Assembly: GCA_948607205.1 (NCBI GenBank)
Contig: CAPERS010000003.1
Span: forward strand, 41,149-105,148
Direction of reading: 5' to 3'
DNA: 64,000 nt
Source: an uncultured Eubacteriales bacterium
GTDB lineage: Bacteria; Bacillota; Clostridia; Christensenellales; UBA1242
Each line of letters begins with the position of its first letter. The stretch's first letter is position 1. The translations under genes were made by a program, and so were the position numbers. Under the pieces are notes generated by a model. It was given only the letters and a program-made list of their open reading frames with translations. It did not search any database and had not been told where the DNA came from. This document shows positions 52,678-59,748 of this stretch, piece by piece.

Positions 52678-53253
52678 ATGAAGAAAAAACCGAGTGTTGT
52701 GGTTTCAAGCACTGGCACAAAAACGAACTATCGCTGGGCATTTCAAACACTGATTCTTTCAATTTGCATGTCGCTCTTGTTTGGCTTTTTCAGTCAGACA
52801 ATTTTGTCATCAATGGGCGCAATCATGGCAATTGTCGGAATAAGTTTTTTTATATTCCTCAGCGTCATTTTTGACATGATGGGAATCGCTGTTGCAAGTT
52901 GTGATGAAGAAACCTTTGAAAAATGGGTTAAAGAAGGCAAGAAGGGCGCTGGTGTAGGACTTAGGCTTGCAAAAAACTCAGAAAAAGTTTGCTCTTTCTG
53001 CGCAGACGTTGTTGGCGATATCTGTAGCACTCTTTGCGGTGCAGGCGGAGCATGCGTTGTTGTCGCAATGACAAAGCATATCGAAAACGCCAGCACAATC
53101 ATGCTTATTTCAATTTGCGTTAGCGCACTCATTGCCGGTCTTACGATATTTTTTAAAGCACTCATGAAAACTCGAGCGCTTAAAAACTCAGACGCAATCA
53201 TCTTGAAAATTGGAAAAATCCTCGAAAGCACTCTCTTTAGAAAGATAAAATAA
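52678..53253 (+). CDS. DUF21/CorB-like membrane protein without CBS domains
   Basis: 191 aa. Three or four membrane spans: about 20-40, 43-65, and 143-160, with a central segment FDMMGIAVASCDEETFEKW, then GKKGAGVGLRLAKNSEKVCSF and DVVGDICSTLCGAGGA. This pattern recalls a conserved Bacillota family often labelled as Mg/Co transporter CorB-like; the CBS and CorC domains are absent. No ribosome site is present; a TAAAAT box ends six bases before the ATG, so the mRNA may be leaderless, although no good -35 is visible. Confidence 0.65.
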   Translation: MKKKPSVVVSSTGTKTNYRWAFQTLILSICMSLLFGFFSQTILSSMGAIMAIVGISFFIFLSVIFDMMGIAVASCDEETFEKWVKEGKKGAGVGLRLAKNSEKVCSFCADVVGDICSTLCGAGGACVVVAMTKHIENASTIMLISICVSALIAGLTIFFKALMKTRALKNSDAIILKIGKILESTLFRKIK

Positions 53254-53330
53254 TATTTATATATTAAAATCTGTTTTAATTATAATAACAAAACTTTTAA
53301 AATTAATTTTGAAAAATATTGTAAAAATCG

Positions 53331-53359
53331 TTGACATTAACTTTTATTTATGATATTAT
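53331..53359 (+). promoter_or_regulatory. Promoter of infC-rpmI-rplT
   Basis: TTGACA (53331-53336), 17-base spacer, TATTAT (53354-53359). Confidence 0.85.
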
Positions 53360-53365
53360 TAAGCC

Positions 53366-53476
53366 ATGAAAGTAGAGGTTTCCACTCTCACCAATCAGCA
53401 AATGCGCTAGATTTGGTAAAAACTTAATTTTAAAATAGGTTTTTTGGTGGGAATTTTATGCTCTCACCAAATTTTT
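53366..53476 (+). promoter_or_regulatory. L20-type leader with competing hairpins ahead of infC
   Basis: CTCTCACCAA occurs twice (53385-53394 and 53461-53470), and TTGGTGGGAA lies between (53444-53453). Pairing with the first copy makes a long-range helix; pairing with the second copy makes a hairpin followed by ATTTTTATT, a terminator. These alternatives are the layout of an attenuator. In Bacillus the infC operon leader is controlled by L20 protein in this manner; that the same protein acts here is inference. Confidence 0.75.
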
Positions 53477-53496
53477 ATTAAAAGGGGAATACAACA

Positions 53497-54009
53497 ATTT
53501 TTAAGGAACTTTTAATTAACGAACAAATTTCAGCACCAGAGGTTAGGCTCATTGGCGAAGACGGAGAACAACTCGGAATTCTTTCTCGTGCAGACGCTTT
53601 GAAACTGGCTGAAGAAAAGGAACTCGACCTTGTGCTTATGGCTGGAGGTGCAAAGCCACCTGTATGCAGACTTCTTGATTATGGCAAGTTTAAATATGAC
53701 ACGCTCAAGAAAGAGAAGGAAATGAAGAAAGCACAAAAAATTGTGGAAACAAAGGAAGTTAGGCTTTCAATGACTATTGAAGAGCATGATAAAGCCTATC
53801 GCATTTCAAGTGCGCAAAAGTTTCTTCAAGCAGGCGATAAAGTGAAAATAACTCTTCGCATGAAAGGTCGTGAACAAGCCTATGCAAATAAGGCAAAAGA
53901 AATTGTCAAAGAGTTCGTTTCTCGTTTGAGTGAATTCGGAACCACTGACAAAGAGCCAGAGCACATGGGCAGAAATATTATGGTTGTTGTAAACCCAATA
54001 AAGAAGTAA
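53497..54009 (+). CDS. infC: Translation initiation factor IF-3, probable ATT start
   Basis: 170 aa. Homologues begin near the motif KELLINEQI; in this frame that motif is preceded by ATT TTT, with AAAGGGG 10 bases upstream and no in-frame ATG, GTG or TTG in the plausible range (the first ATG, at about residue 50, would remove a third of the N domain). I therefore take ATT at 53497 as the start, giving Met-Phe-Lys-Glu-Leu-Leu. IF-3 itself discriminates against such codons, which allows self-control, as established for E. coli infC. Other motifs: KPPVCRLLDYGKFKYD, KVKITLRMKGREQAY. Confidence 0.9.
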   Translation: MFKELLINEQISAPEVRLIGEDGEQLGILSRADALKLAEEKELDLVLMAGGAKPPVCRLLDYGKFKYDTLKKEKEMKKAQKIVETKEVRLSMTIEEHDKAYRISSAQKFLQAGDKVKITLRMKGREQAYANKAKEIVKEFVSRLSEFGTTDKEPEHMGRNIMVVVNPIKK

Positions 54010-54022
54010 AAGGAGAAAGGTT

Positions 54023-54217
54023 ATGCCAAAACAAAAAACACACAGTGGCGTTAAAAAACGCTTCAAACTTACAGCAAACGGCGAAGTTAAGTTTGCTAGA
54101 CCAAACAAAGGTCACTTCCTCACAAAGAAGAAGAAAGACAGAAAAAGAAAACTCAGAAAGGGCTCTTACATTGCAGGAAAGAATGCACAAAACATCAAGA
54201 CCCTTTTGGCTAAATAA
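54023..54217 (+). CDS. rpmI: 50S ribosomal protein L35
   Basis: 64 aa, very basic: QKTHSGVKKRFKLTANGEVKF and KKKKDRKRKLRKGSYIAG are the L35 signatures. AAAGGAG site, 13 bases after infC. Confidence 0.96.
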   Translation: MPKQKTHSGVKKRFKLTANGEVKFARPNKGHFLTKKKKDRKRKLRKGSYIAGKNAQNIKTLLAK

Positions 54218-54228
54218 GGAGGAACATC

Positions 54229-54570
54229 ATGAGAATTAAAAGAGCAGTCAACGCAGTTAAAAAACGCCGTTCAATCCTCAAATCAGCAAAAGGATACCGC
54301 GGAGCAAAATCAAAACTTTACAGAACAGCAAAAGAACAAGTGATGAAGAGCGGAAATTATGCTTACATCGGACGTAAGCAAAAGAAAAGAGATTTCAGAG
54401 CGCTTTGGATAACAAGAATCAACGCTGGATGCCGTCAAAACGGAATCTCTTACTCAAAATTCATCGCTGGACTTAAAAGCAAAGGTATCGACCTTAACAG
54501 AAAAGTTCTTGCAGATATGGCAGTTAGAGAGCCAGAAGCTTTCGCAAGTCTTGTAGGACAAGTTAAATAA
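54229..54570 (+). CDS. rplT: 50S ribosomal protein L20
   Basis: 113 aa. RIKRAVNAVKKRRSILKSAKGYRGAKSKLYRTAKEQ begins at residue 2; RDFRALWITRINAGCRQNGISYSKF follows. L20 helps early 50S assembly and represses its own operon in Bacillus via the infC leader. AAGGAGG site. Its stop codon overlaps the ATG of the next gene by one base (TAATG). Confidence 0.97.
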   Translation: MRIKRAVNAVKKRRSILKSAKGYRGAKSKLYRTAKEQVMKSGNYAYIGRKQKKRDFRALWITRINAGCRQNGISYSKFIAGLKSKGIDLNRKVLADMAVREPEAFASLVGQVK

Positions 54571-55310
54571 TGCTAAGACTTAGCATCAACCAACTTAAAA
54601 ATTTGAAAAAGCAAAAACGAGAAAACAGATTTTTGCTTTTTTTGGATAACTTAAAAATTATTAAAGACGCCATTTCAGGCGGACTTAAACCACAACTTAT
54701 CTTGGTGGAAAAAGAAGAGATGAACGAGTGGGGTGATATCTGCCCAGTTTACCTTGCAGACAGAAAAACAATAGAACAACTTTCAGACAGTAAGACACCA
54801 CAGGGTGTGGTATGCATGACAGAATACCTACCACATGTTGTGGAAGAGCCAAAAACAAACTTTCTTGTGGTTGACTCACTTCAAGACCCAGGCAATGTGG
54901 GAACACTTATCAGAACAGCCACTGCTTGCGGATTCGAGTTTGTTTATCTTGTTGATAGCGTGAGTCCGACAAATGATAAACTGATAAGAAGCACGGTCGG
55001 CACAATCTTTCAAAGCAAAGTTATATCAATGTCACGCGCTGACTTTATTGAAAAATCAAAACAATGGAAACTTAACCTTCTTAAAGCAGACATGAACGGC
55101 ATTAGTGTGTTTGACGCAGGCTTTGAAAAATCAATTAAAAATGGCTTAATAGGTCTTGTTGTTGGCAATGAAGGTCAGGGCGTATCAAAAGAGATTTCCG
55201 CGCTCTGCAAAACAACAGTTCGTATTCCAATGAAAGAGGGTGTAGAAAGCCTTAACGCCTCCATCTCCGGCGCAATTATCATGTATCAAATTGCGAAAAA
55301 AGATTTTTAA
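54570..55310 (+). CDS. SpoU/TrmH-family RNA 2'-O-methyltransferase
   Basis: 246 aa. N-terminal substrate-binding part (NLKKQKRENRFLLFLDNLKIIKDAI begins near 11), then the knotted SPOUT domain: FLVVDSLQDPGNVGTLIRTATACG (motif 1), GLIGLVVGNEGQGVSKEI (motif 2), and RIPMKEGVESLNASISGAIIMYQ (motif 3). Probably acts on 23S rRNA or tRNA; the exact target cannot be told. Co-transcribed with rplT (one-base overlap). Confidence 0.92.
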   Translation: MLRLSINQLKNLKKQKRENRFLLFLDNLKIIKDAISGGLKPQLILVEKEEMNEWGDICPVYLADRKTIEQLSDSKTPQGVVCMTEYLPHVVEEPKTNFLVVDSLQDPGNVGTLIRTATACGFEFVYLVDSVSPTNDKLIRSTVGTIFQSKVISMSRADFIEKSKQWKLNLLKADMNGISVFDAGFEKSIKNGLIGLVVGNEGQGVSKEISALCKTTVRIPMKEGVESLNASISGAIIMYQIAKKDF

Positions 55311-55327
55311 ATAATTAAAAAATATAT

Positions 55328-55360
55328 AAAAAAAGACTGTCACATTCGACAATCTTTTTT
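55328..55360. terminator. Bidirectional terminator between the infC operon and the LRR gene
   Basis: AAAAAAGACTGTC / GACAATCTTTTTT hairpin with one mismatch; T-runs on both strands serve the two convergent transcripts. Confidence 0.85.
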
Positions 55361-55362
55361 GT

Positions 55363-56358
55363 TTAATTTTCCAAAGTTGTTCCCTTACTGATAATTTGAG
55401 TGATTTCAACATCGTCATCAAAAGCATCTAGAATATTATCATTTTCAATATCCACAGATTTAGGAATTTTGACAGCTTTAAAACAATTTCCTACAAAAGC
55501 TCTTTTTTGAATATCCTCAACTCCTTCTTCAATATTAATTTGAGAAATGTTACAATACGCAAACGAATAAGGCGCTATGGTTTTTATTGAACCTTTAATG
55601 TTAAGTGATTTTATTCCTTTAGCGTAGACAAAGCTATTTTCTTCAATTTCCTGCAATCCTGTAAGTCTAACATTTTGTGTTGTAACTGATGTTTCAGAAA
55701 ATGCACTTTCTCCAATATAAAAGACTTTTTCAGGAACATTAATTTTTATTTTTTCATCATTGAAAGCAAATGATTCAATTCTTTTCACATTATCAGGAAG
55801 AATAATTTTTCTTTGTTTTTGGCAACCTATAAAAGCAGAATGTCCAATATAAATTAAGTTACTTTTATCTTCAAAAATGACACTTGTTAAATTGAAACAA
55901 TTTTTAAAAGCATACTCACCAATTCCTAAAACTGAAGCAGGAATGATAAGGGTTTTTAACTTGTTACATTCTCTAAAAGCAGAATGTCCAATTTTTTTCA
56001 ATTGGCTGTTTTCTTCAAAAGTAACAGTTTTTAACTTGTTACATTCTCTAAAAGCATCTATGCCAATATCTTTAACTGAAGCAGGAATCAAAATTTCTTC
56101 CAATTCGTTCCATTCATAAAAAGCTTTTTCAGGAATAATTGTTAATGTGCTAGGTAACTGAACACAAGTTATTTTAACATCATTATACTTTTGCATACCA
56201 TCCTTAATTTCTTTTAGCTGTTTAAAATCATCGCTACTAATTTCAGTTAAACCTTCTGGAAAAATGAGTTTGGCATTTTTATAGTTAGGCATCTTTTCAA
56301 AAATCAGATTTTTATTTTGAATTGAAGCCTCAACGTTTAAATCATATTTTATTTTCAT
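55363..56358 (-). CDS. Leucine-rich repeat (BspA-type, LRR_5) protein
   Basis: 331 aa, with no signal peptide, anchor or membrane segment, so cytoplasmic as written. It holds about eight BspA-type repeats of roughly 23 residues, with units such as LEEILIPASVKDIGIDAFREC and LKTLIIPASVLGIGEYAFKNC; two neighbouring units share RECNKLKT exactly, a sign of recent duplication. LRR_5 proteins are usually surface proteins; the role of an intracellular one is unknown. Consensus promoter and GGAGG site. TTA-rich codon use sets it apart from neighbours. Confidence 0.9.
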   Translation of the reverse strand: MKIKYDLNVEASIQNKNLIFEKMPNYKNAKLIFPEGLTEISSDDFKQLKEIKDGMQKYNDVKITCVQLPSTLTIIPEKAFYEWNELEEILIPASVKDIGIDAFRECNKLKTVTFEENSQLKKIGHSAFRECNKLKTLIIPASVLGIGEYAFKNCFNLTSVIFEDKSNLIYIGHSAFIGCQKQRKIILPDNVKRIESFAFNDEKIKINVPEKVFYIGESAFSETSVTTQNVRLTGLQEIEENSFVYAKGIKSLNIKGSIKTIAPYSFAYCNISQINIEEGVEDIQKRAFVGNCFKAVKIPKSVDIENDNILDAFDDDVEITQIISKGTTLEN

Positions 56359-56378
56359 AATGACCTCCGTATGCGCTT

Positions 56379-56407
56379 ATTATATCATAAGCATAACTAC
56401 TTGTCAA
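56379..56407 (-). promoter_or_regulatory. Consensus promoter of the LRR gene
   Basis: On the minus strand: TTGACA, 17-base spacer, TATAAT (plus-strand positions 56402-56407 and 56379-56384). Perfect consensus boxes. Confidence 0.9.
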
Positions 56408-56451
56408 TAACTTTTTTTCTTCCTTTAACTTTATAAAGCGTGCAAAATTAT

Positions 56452-56481
56452 TTGACAAAGACATGGGAAATAAGTTAAAAT
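56452..56481 (+). promoter_or_regulatory. Promoter of yebC
   Basis: TTGACA (56452-56457), 18-base spacer, TAAAAT (56476-56481). Confidence 0.7.
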
Positions 56482-56509
56482 ATATCATAAGAAATTTTAG
56501 GAGGACAAC

Positions 56510-57244
56510 ATGTCAGGACATTCAAAGTGGCACAATATTCAAGCAAGAAAAGGCAAAAGTGACGCGGCAAGAGGAAAGATTTTCACAAAGATAGGCAGAG
56601 AGATTGCCGTTGTTGTTAAAGCGGGCGGAAGTGACCCAAACTCTAACCCAAAACTTCGTGATGTTATTGCAAAAGCAAAGCAAAACAACATGCCGAACGA
56701 CTCAATTGAGCGTTCAATCAAAAAGGCATCAGGTGAACTTGCTGGCGTGAACTACGAAAGCCAAACTTATGAAGGTTATGGCGTTGGTGGCTCAGCGGTT
56801 ATCGTTGAATGCCTCACTGACAACAAAAACAGAACTGCTGGCGATGTTCGACATGCATTTGACAAATTTGGCGGTGCACTCGGCTCTGCTGGATGCGTTT
56901 CATATTTATTCCAAAGAAAAGGTATTGTTGAAGTTGAACGCACAGAAGGTCTTGACGCTGACGAACTTATGCTCACTGCACTTGACGCAGGCGCTGTTGA
57001 TGTTGTTGAATATGACGACTCTGTTGAAGTTATCACTGAAGCCAACGCTCATGCAAAAGTGGCTGATGAGCTTACAAAAGCAGGATATAATGTCATTGAA
57101 GCTGAAACAAGACTTGTTCCAGACAATTATGTTGACCTAGACGGCGACAAAATGACAACTTTCAACCGCATGATAGATATGCTTGAAGACCTTGACGACG
57201 TTCAAGAAGTTTTCCATAATGTAAACATGCCAGAAGAAGAATAA
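56510..57244 (+). CDS. yebC: YebC/PmpR family regulator
   Basis: 244 aa. MSGHSKWHNIQARKGKSDAARGKIF is the invariant start; NPKLRDVIAKAKQNNMPNDSIERSIKKA, GVGGSAVIVECLTDNKNRTAGDVRH and LGSAGCVSYLF follow. The family was described as transcription factors and more recently as helping ribosomes at proline stretches. AGGAGG site. Often close to ruvC, as here. Confidence 0.96.
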   Translation: MSGHSKWHNIQARKGKSDAARGKIFTKIGREIAVVVKAGGSDPNSNPKLRDVIAKAKQNNMPNDSIERSIKKASGELAGVNYESQTYEGYGVGGSAVIVECLTDNKNRTAGDVRHAFDKFGGALGSAGCVSYLFQRKGIVEVERTEGLDADELMLTALDAGAVDVVEYDDSVEVITEANAHAKVADELTKAGYNVIEAETRLVPDNYVDLDGDKMTTFNRMIDMLEDLDDVQEVFHNVNMPEEE

Positions 57245-57262
57245 ACTTTTTCTGGCTTTTTT
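57229..57262 (+). terminator. Terminator overlapping the end of yebC
   Basis: GCCAGAA (57229-57235) pairs with TTCTGGC (57250-57256), followed by T6; the stop codon lies in the loop. Confidence 0.8.
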
Positions 57263-57283
57263 CGACTTTTTTAGATTTTGCTC

Positions 57284-57312
57284 TTGATTTTACTCATTTT
57301 TTATGTTATATT
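57284..57312 (+). promoter_or_regulatory. Promoter of the two unknown genes before ruvC
   Basis: TTGATT (57284-57289), 17-base spacer, TATATT (57307-57312). Confidence 0.65.
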
Positions 57313-57335
57313 AATTTTGAGCAAAGGAGAAAATC

Positions 57336-57704
57336 GTGATTGATTTGAAAGATAAAAACAACCCAAACTACGCGAATATGATGAAACTACTTGCCTTGCA
57401 AAAGGAACTGATGTATCTTCTTTCTGAAATTAAAGAACTTAAACTGGACAACTTCTTGGTCATGAAAGAACATAATAGGGTATGTCAATATCGAAATGAA
57501 CTTTCAGACCTAATCAAAAATCAATCAATTTGGGAGAGAAGAAAGATTGGCATTGACACGACTGAAATTGAAAACTATATTGAAAACATGAAAAAGGACA
57601 TCAAAAATTTCAAAAGTCGCATAGATATTGTTTGGGCTGAAAAGCGATTGCCAAACAATTTGAAACAGGTGATGTTTAAATTTGAAGATGAACTTCAACA
57701 ATAA
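57336..57704 (+). CDS. Unknown protein, 122 aa, helical
   Basis: Starts with GTG after AAAGGAG. Predicted almost all helix, with a leucine/lysine-rich start (MMKLLALQKELMYLLSEIKEL) and a coiled-coil-like C-terminal half (TEIENYIENMKKDIKNFKSR). No family recognised. It forms a two-gene unit with the next gene, 18 bases downstream. Confidence 0.75.
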   Translation: MIDLKDKNNPNYANMMKLLALQKELMYLLSEIKELKLDNFLVMKEHNRVCQYRNELSDLIKNQSIWERRKIGIDTTEIENYIENMKKDIKNFKSRIDIVWAEKRLPNNLKQVMFKFEDELQQ

Positions 57705-57722
57705 AACTTAGGAGGAAAGAAA

Positions 57723-58421
57723 ATGTCTTATTATGACGAACAAGTAACTTATGAAGAAATGAGAGAATGTGATACTAATGAGATAAATTTAAAAAATCTT
57801 CAAGGAAAACTTTTGAAAAGATATCCTGACTTAAAAGATGATATTTTAAAGTCTGCATATAACACTATTGCGTCAACAATAAAAACCATTCTTGATGATA
57901 GAACAAATAATGATTATGACTTTGACAGTCAACTTTGGCAATTCACTTTTTCTTCAAGGGCTTTTAAAGATAGATTAAATCCTGATGAAGTAGATAATAT
58001 TCTTCGTGATGAAAACTTTGACAGTGCAGTTTTAAGAGTTGCCAAGACAATGAATTCTGCATTAGAAGAAAAAGTTAAAAAAGAAGAAGAGTTGAATAAA
58101 ATAAATGATGAAAAAAATGAATTCATAAACAACGTTTCAACCTACATTAACAAACTTGAACAGATTGATTTAAAATGTTCATTAGTCGGAAAACTTACAG
58201 ACATTGGCAGAACTCTTATTCAAAATTATCTAGAAGAACTAAGAAATGGCAATGTTGAAAACTATAAATCAATCTTGGCTTTCATACAAGATAAAGAACA
58301 GGATTTTAATTTAAATAAATCCACTTCAAAATTTTCAGAAAGTGACAACGGGCAATTGGGCTTTAACTTTGGCTGTCCAAACTTCTATGAAGATGAAGAA
58401 AGCAAAGACCAACAATTATAA
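57723..58421 (+). CDS. Unknown protein, 232 aa, helical
   Basis: Acidic, mostly helical protein; a strong charged helix at about 115-145 (EEKVKKEEELNKINDEKNEF) and a disordered C terminus (SESDNGQLGFNFGCPNFYEDEE). No motif recognised. Richer in TTA/AAT codons than ruvC downstream. AGGAGG site; shares a transcript with the 122-aa gene and ends at a strong terminator. It may act together with its small helical neighbour (inference). Confidence 0.75.
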   Translation: MSYYDEQVTYEEMRECDTNEINLKNLQGKLLKRYPDLKDDILKSAYNTIASTIKTILDDRTNNDYDFDSQLWQFTFSSRAFKDRLNPDEVDNILRDENFDSAVLRVAKTMNSALEEKVKKEEELNKINDEKNEFINNVSTYINKLEQIDLKCSLVGKLTDIGRTLIQNYLEELRNGNVENYKSILAFIQDKEQDFNLNKSTSKFSESDNGQLGFNFGCPNFYEDEESKDQQL

Positions 58422-58450
58422 AGACGCAATCAATTTTGCGTCTTTTTTAT
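58421..58450 (+). terminator. Terminator before ruvC
   Basis: AAGACGCAA / TTGCGTCTT perfect 9-bp stem, six-base loop, T6. Confidence 0.92.
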
Positions 58451-58460
58451 GCCTATTTGG

Positions 58461-58489
58461 TTGACTTATCGCGAGGATTTTAGTAAAAT
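58461..58489 (+). promoter_or_regulatory. Promoter of ruvC (leaderless)
   Basis: TTGACT (58461-58466), 17-base spacer, TAAAAT (58484-58489). A start seven bases downstream falls on the A of the ruvC ATG. Confidence 0.75.
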
Positions 58490-58495
58490 TAAACT

Positions 58496-58987
58496 ATGAT
58501 AATCTTAGGAATAGACCCGGGCTATGCAATAATCGGCTATGGGGTGATTGACACTGAAAAAAGGAATATGGTGGTTGACTACGGCGCAATAACAACGCCA
58601 AAAGAGGACACAATGCCAGTACGTTTGGAGGCAATTGAAGGAAGTCTGAAATTTTTATTTGATAAGTATAAACCTGATGTTGTCGCCATTGAGGAACTCT
58701 TCTACTTCAAAAATCAAAAAACCGTTATTCAAGTTGCTCAAGCAAGAGGAGTGATAATCCTTGCTTGTCAAAAATATTGCGGAAACATTTTTGAATACAC
58801 ACCACTTCAAATAAAGCAAGCACTCACAGGTCACGGCAGAGCGGAGAAGGCACAAATTCAATATATGGTCAAGGCAATTTTGGGTCTTTCGAGCATTCCA
58901 AAACCAGATGATGCAGCAGACGCACTCGCCGTTGCAATCTGCCACAGTCAGACAAGTTCGGTATTAAATCCAAACAGGGCTAGATAG
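58496..58987 (+). CDS. ruvC: Holliday junction endonuclease RuvC
   Basis: 163-aa RNase H-fold resolvase. Catalytic pattern: ILGIDPGYAIIGYGVID (first Asp), VAIEELFYFKNQKTVIQVAQARG (Glu), EYTPLQIKQALTGHGRAEKAQI, and KPDDAADALAVAICH (final Asp pair). No Shine-Dalgarno sequence lies before the ATG; the promoter predicts a leaderless message. The stop codon TAG runs directly into a palindromic repeat, which separates it from ruvA. Confidence 0.96.
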   Translation: MIILGIDPGYAIIGYGVIDTEKRNMVVDYGAITTPKEDTMPVRLEAIEGSLKFLFDKYKPDVVAIEELFYFKNQKTVIQVAQARGVIILACQKYCGNIFEYTPLQIKQALTGHGRAEKAQIQYMVKAILGLSSIPKPDDAADALAVAICHSQTSSVLNPNRAR

Positions 58988-59117
58988 GTGGCGATGCCAC
59001 ATATTATCAACAAACTTAATTCAAAAAATAAGTTTAATTCGTTCATGGCGTCTTAGACGCTCATTATCCACAAACTTAATTCAAAAAATAAGTTTAATTC
59101 GTTCGTGGCGATGCCAC
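58988..59117 (+). repeat. Two tandem 60-bp repeats with three 13-bp palindromes between ruvC and ruvA
   Basis: A unit with ACAAACTTAATTCAAAAAAT and AAGTTTAATTCGTTC is repeated at exactly 60-bp spacing. Palindromes flank the units: GTGGCGATGCCAC (58988-59000), GCGTCTTAGACGC (59048-59060), GTGGCGATGCCAC (59105-59117). Inside each unit AAACTTA and TAAGTTT can form a hairpin. The first palindrome abuts the ruvC stop codon. Confidence 0.88.
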
Positions 59118-59163
59118 TATTAACATTTTAATTATAATGCACCAAAAAGAACAAGGAGAAAAT

Positions 59164-59745
59164 ATGATATCATTTTTAATGGGAGTTATCGAAGAAAAAA
59201 GAGAAAATGTCATTGTTATGAACGTCAATGGCGTGGGTTATGAACTCAATGTTTCATCCAACACTTTATCAAGCATATGCGTTGGCGATGTGACAAAAGT
59301 GCATACCTATATGGCAGTGCGAGAAGACGACGTTTCACTTTATGGTTTTGCCACACTTGAAGAGCGCGACCTTTTTTATAAACTCATTTCAGTAAATGGC
59401 GTTGGCCCCAAAATGGCAGTCACAATCTTGTCAGGATTGTCTATCTCATCTCTCAGCATAGCAATCGCGAACAAAGATATTAAACTTCTGTCAAAAATCA
59501 AAGGTTTAGGCGCAAAGACTGCTGAAAGAATTTGCCTCGAACTCAAAGATAAAGTTTCAGCATTCCCAATTCTTGAAGTTAACGCACCTGAAAACTTCAA
59601 TGAAGACGAAGTTCAAATGGCAACCGAAACACTCATTGCACTTGGAATCAACAAAAGTGAAGCATATATGCTTGCTCGTTCTAATGCAGGTGAAAATGCA
59701 ACTGCCGAAGAAATCATTGCAAAATCACTTAGAGGGAGGGGATAA
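59164..59745 (+). CDS. ruvA: Holliday junction branch migration protein RuvA
   Basis: 193 aa. OB-fold start (ISFLMGVIEEKRENVIVMNVNGVGYELNV from residue 2), HhH motifs VNGVGPKMAVTILSGL and KIKGLGAKTAERICLELKDK, and the C-terminal RuvB-binding domain (MATETLIALGINKSEAYML). Start at the ATG at 59164 after AAGGAG. A TATAAT box at 59133-59138 has no good -35; the palindrome repeat occupies that place. Confidence 0.95.
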   Translation: MISFLMGVIEEKRENVIVMNVNGVGYELNVSSNTLSSICVGDVTKVHTYMAVREDDVSLYGFATLEERDLFYKLISVNGVGPKMAVTILSGLSISSLSIAIANKDIKLLSKIKGLGAKTAERICLELKDKVSAFPILEVNAPENFNEDEVQMATETLIALGINKSEAYMLARSNAGENATAEEIIAKSLRGRG

Positions 59746-59748
59746 AAA

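Noticed and set aside
53599..54009. infC starting at its first ATG
   Set aside because: This would delete the conserved KELLINEQI start and about a third of the N-terminal domain, and the ATG has no ribosome site.
58988..59117. CRISPR-like or attachment site
   Set aside because: Two tandem units with identical cores, not unique spacers; no integrase or tRNA nearby.
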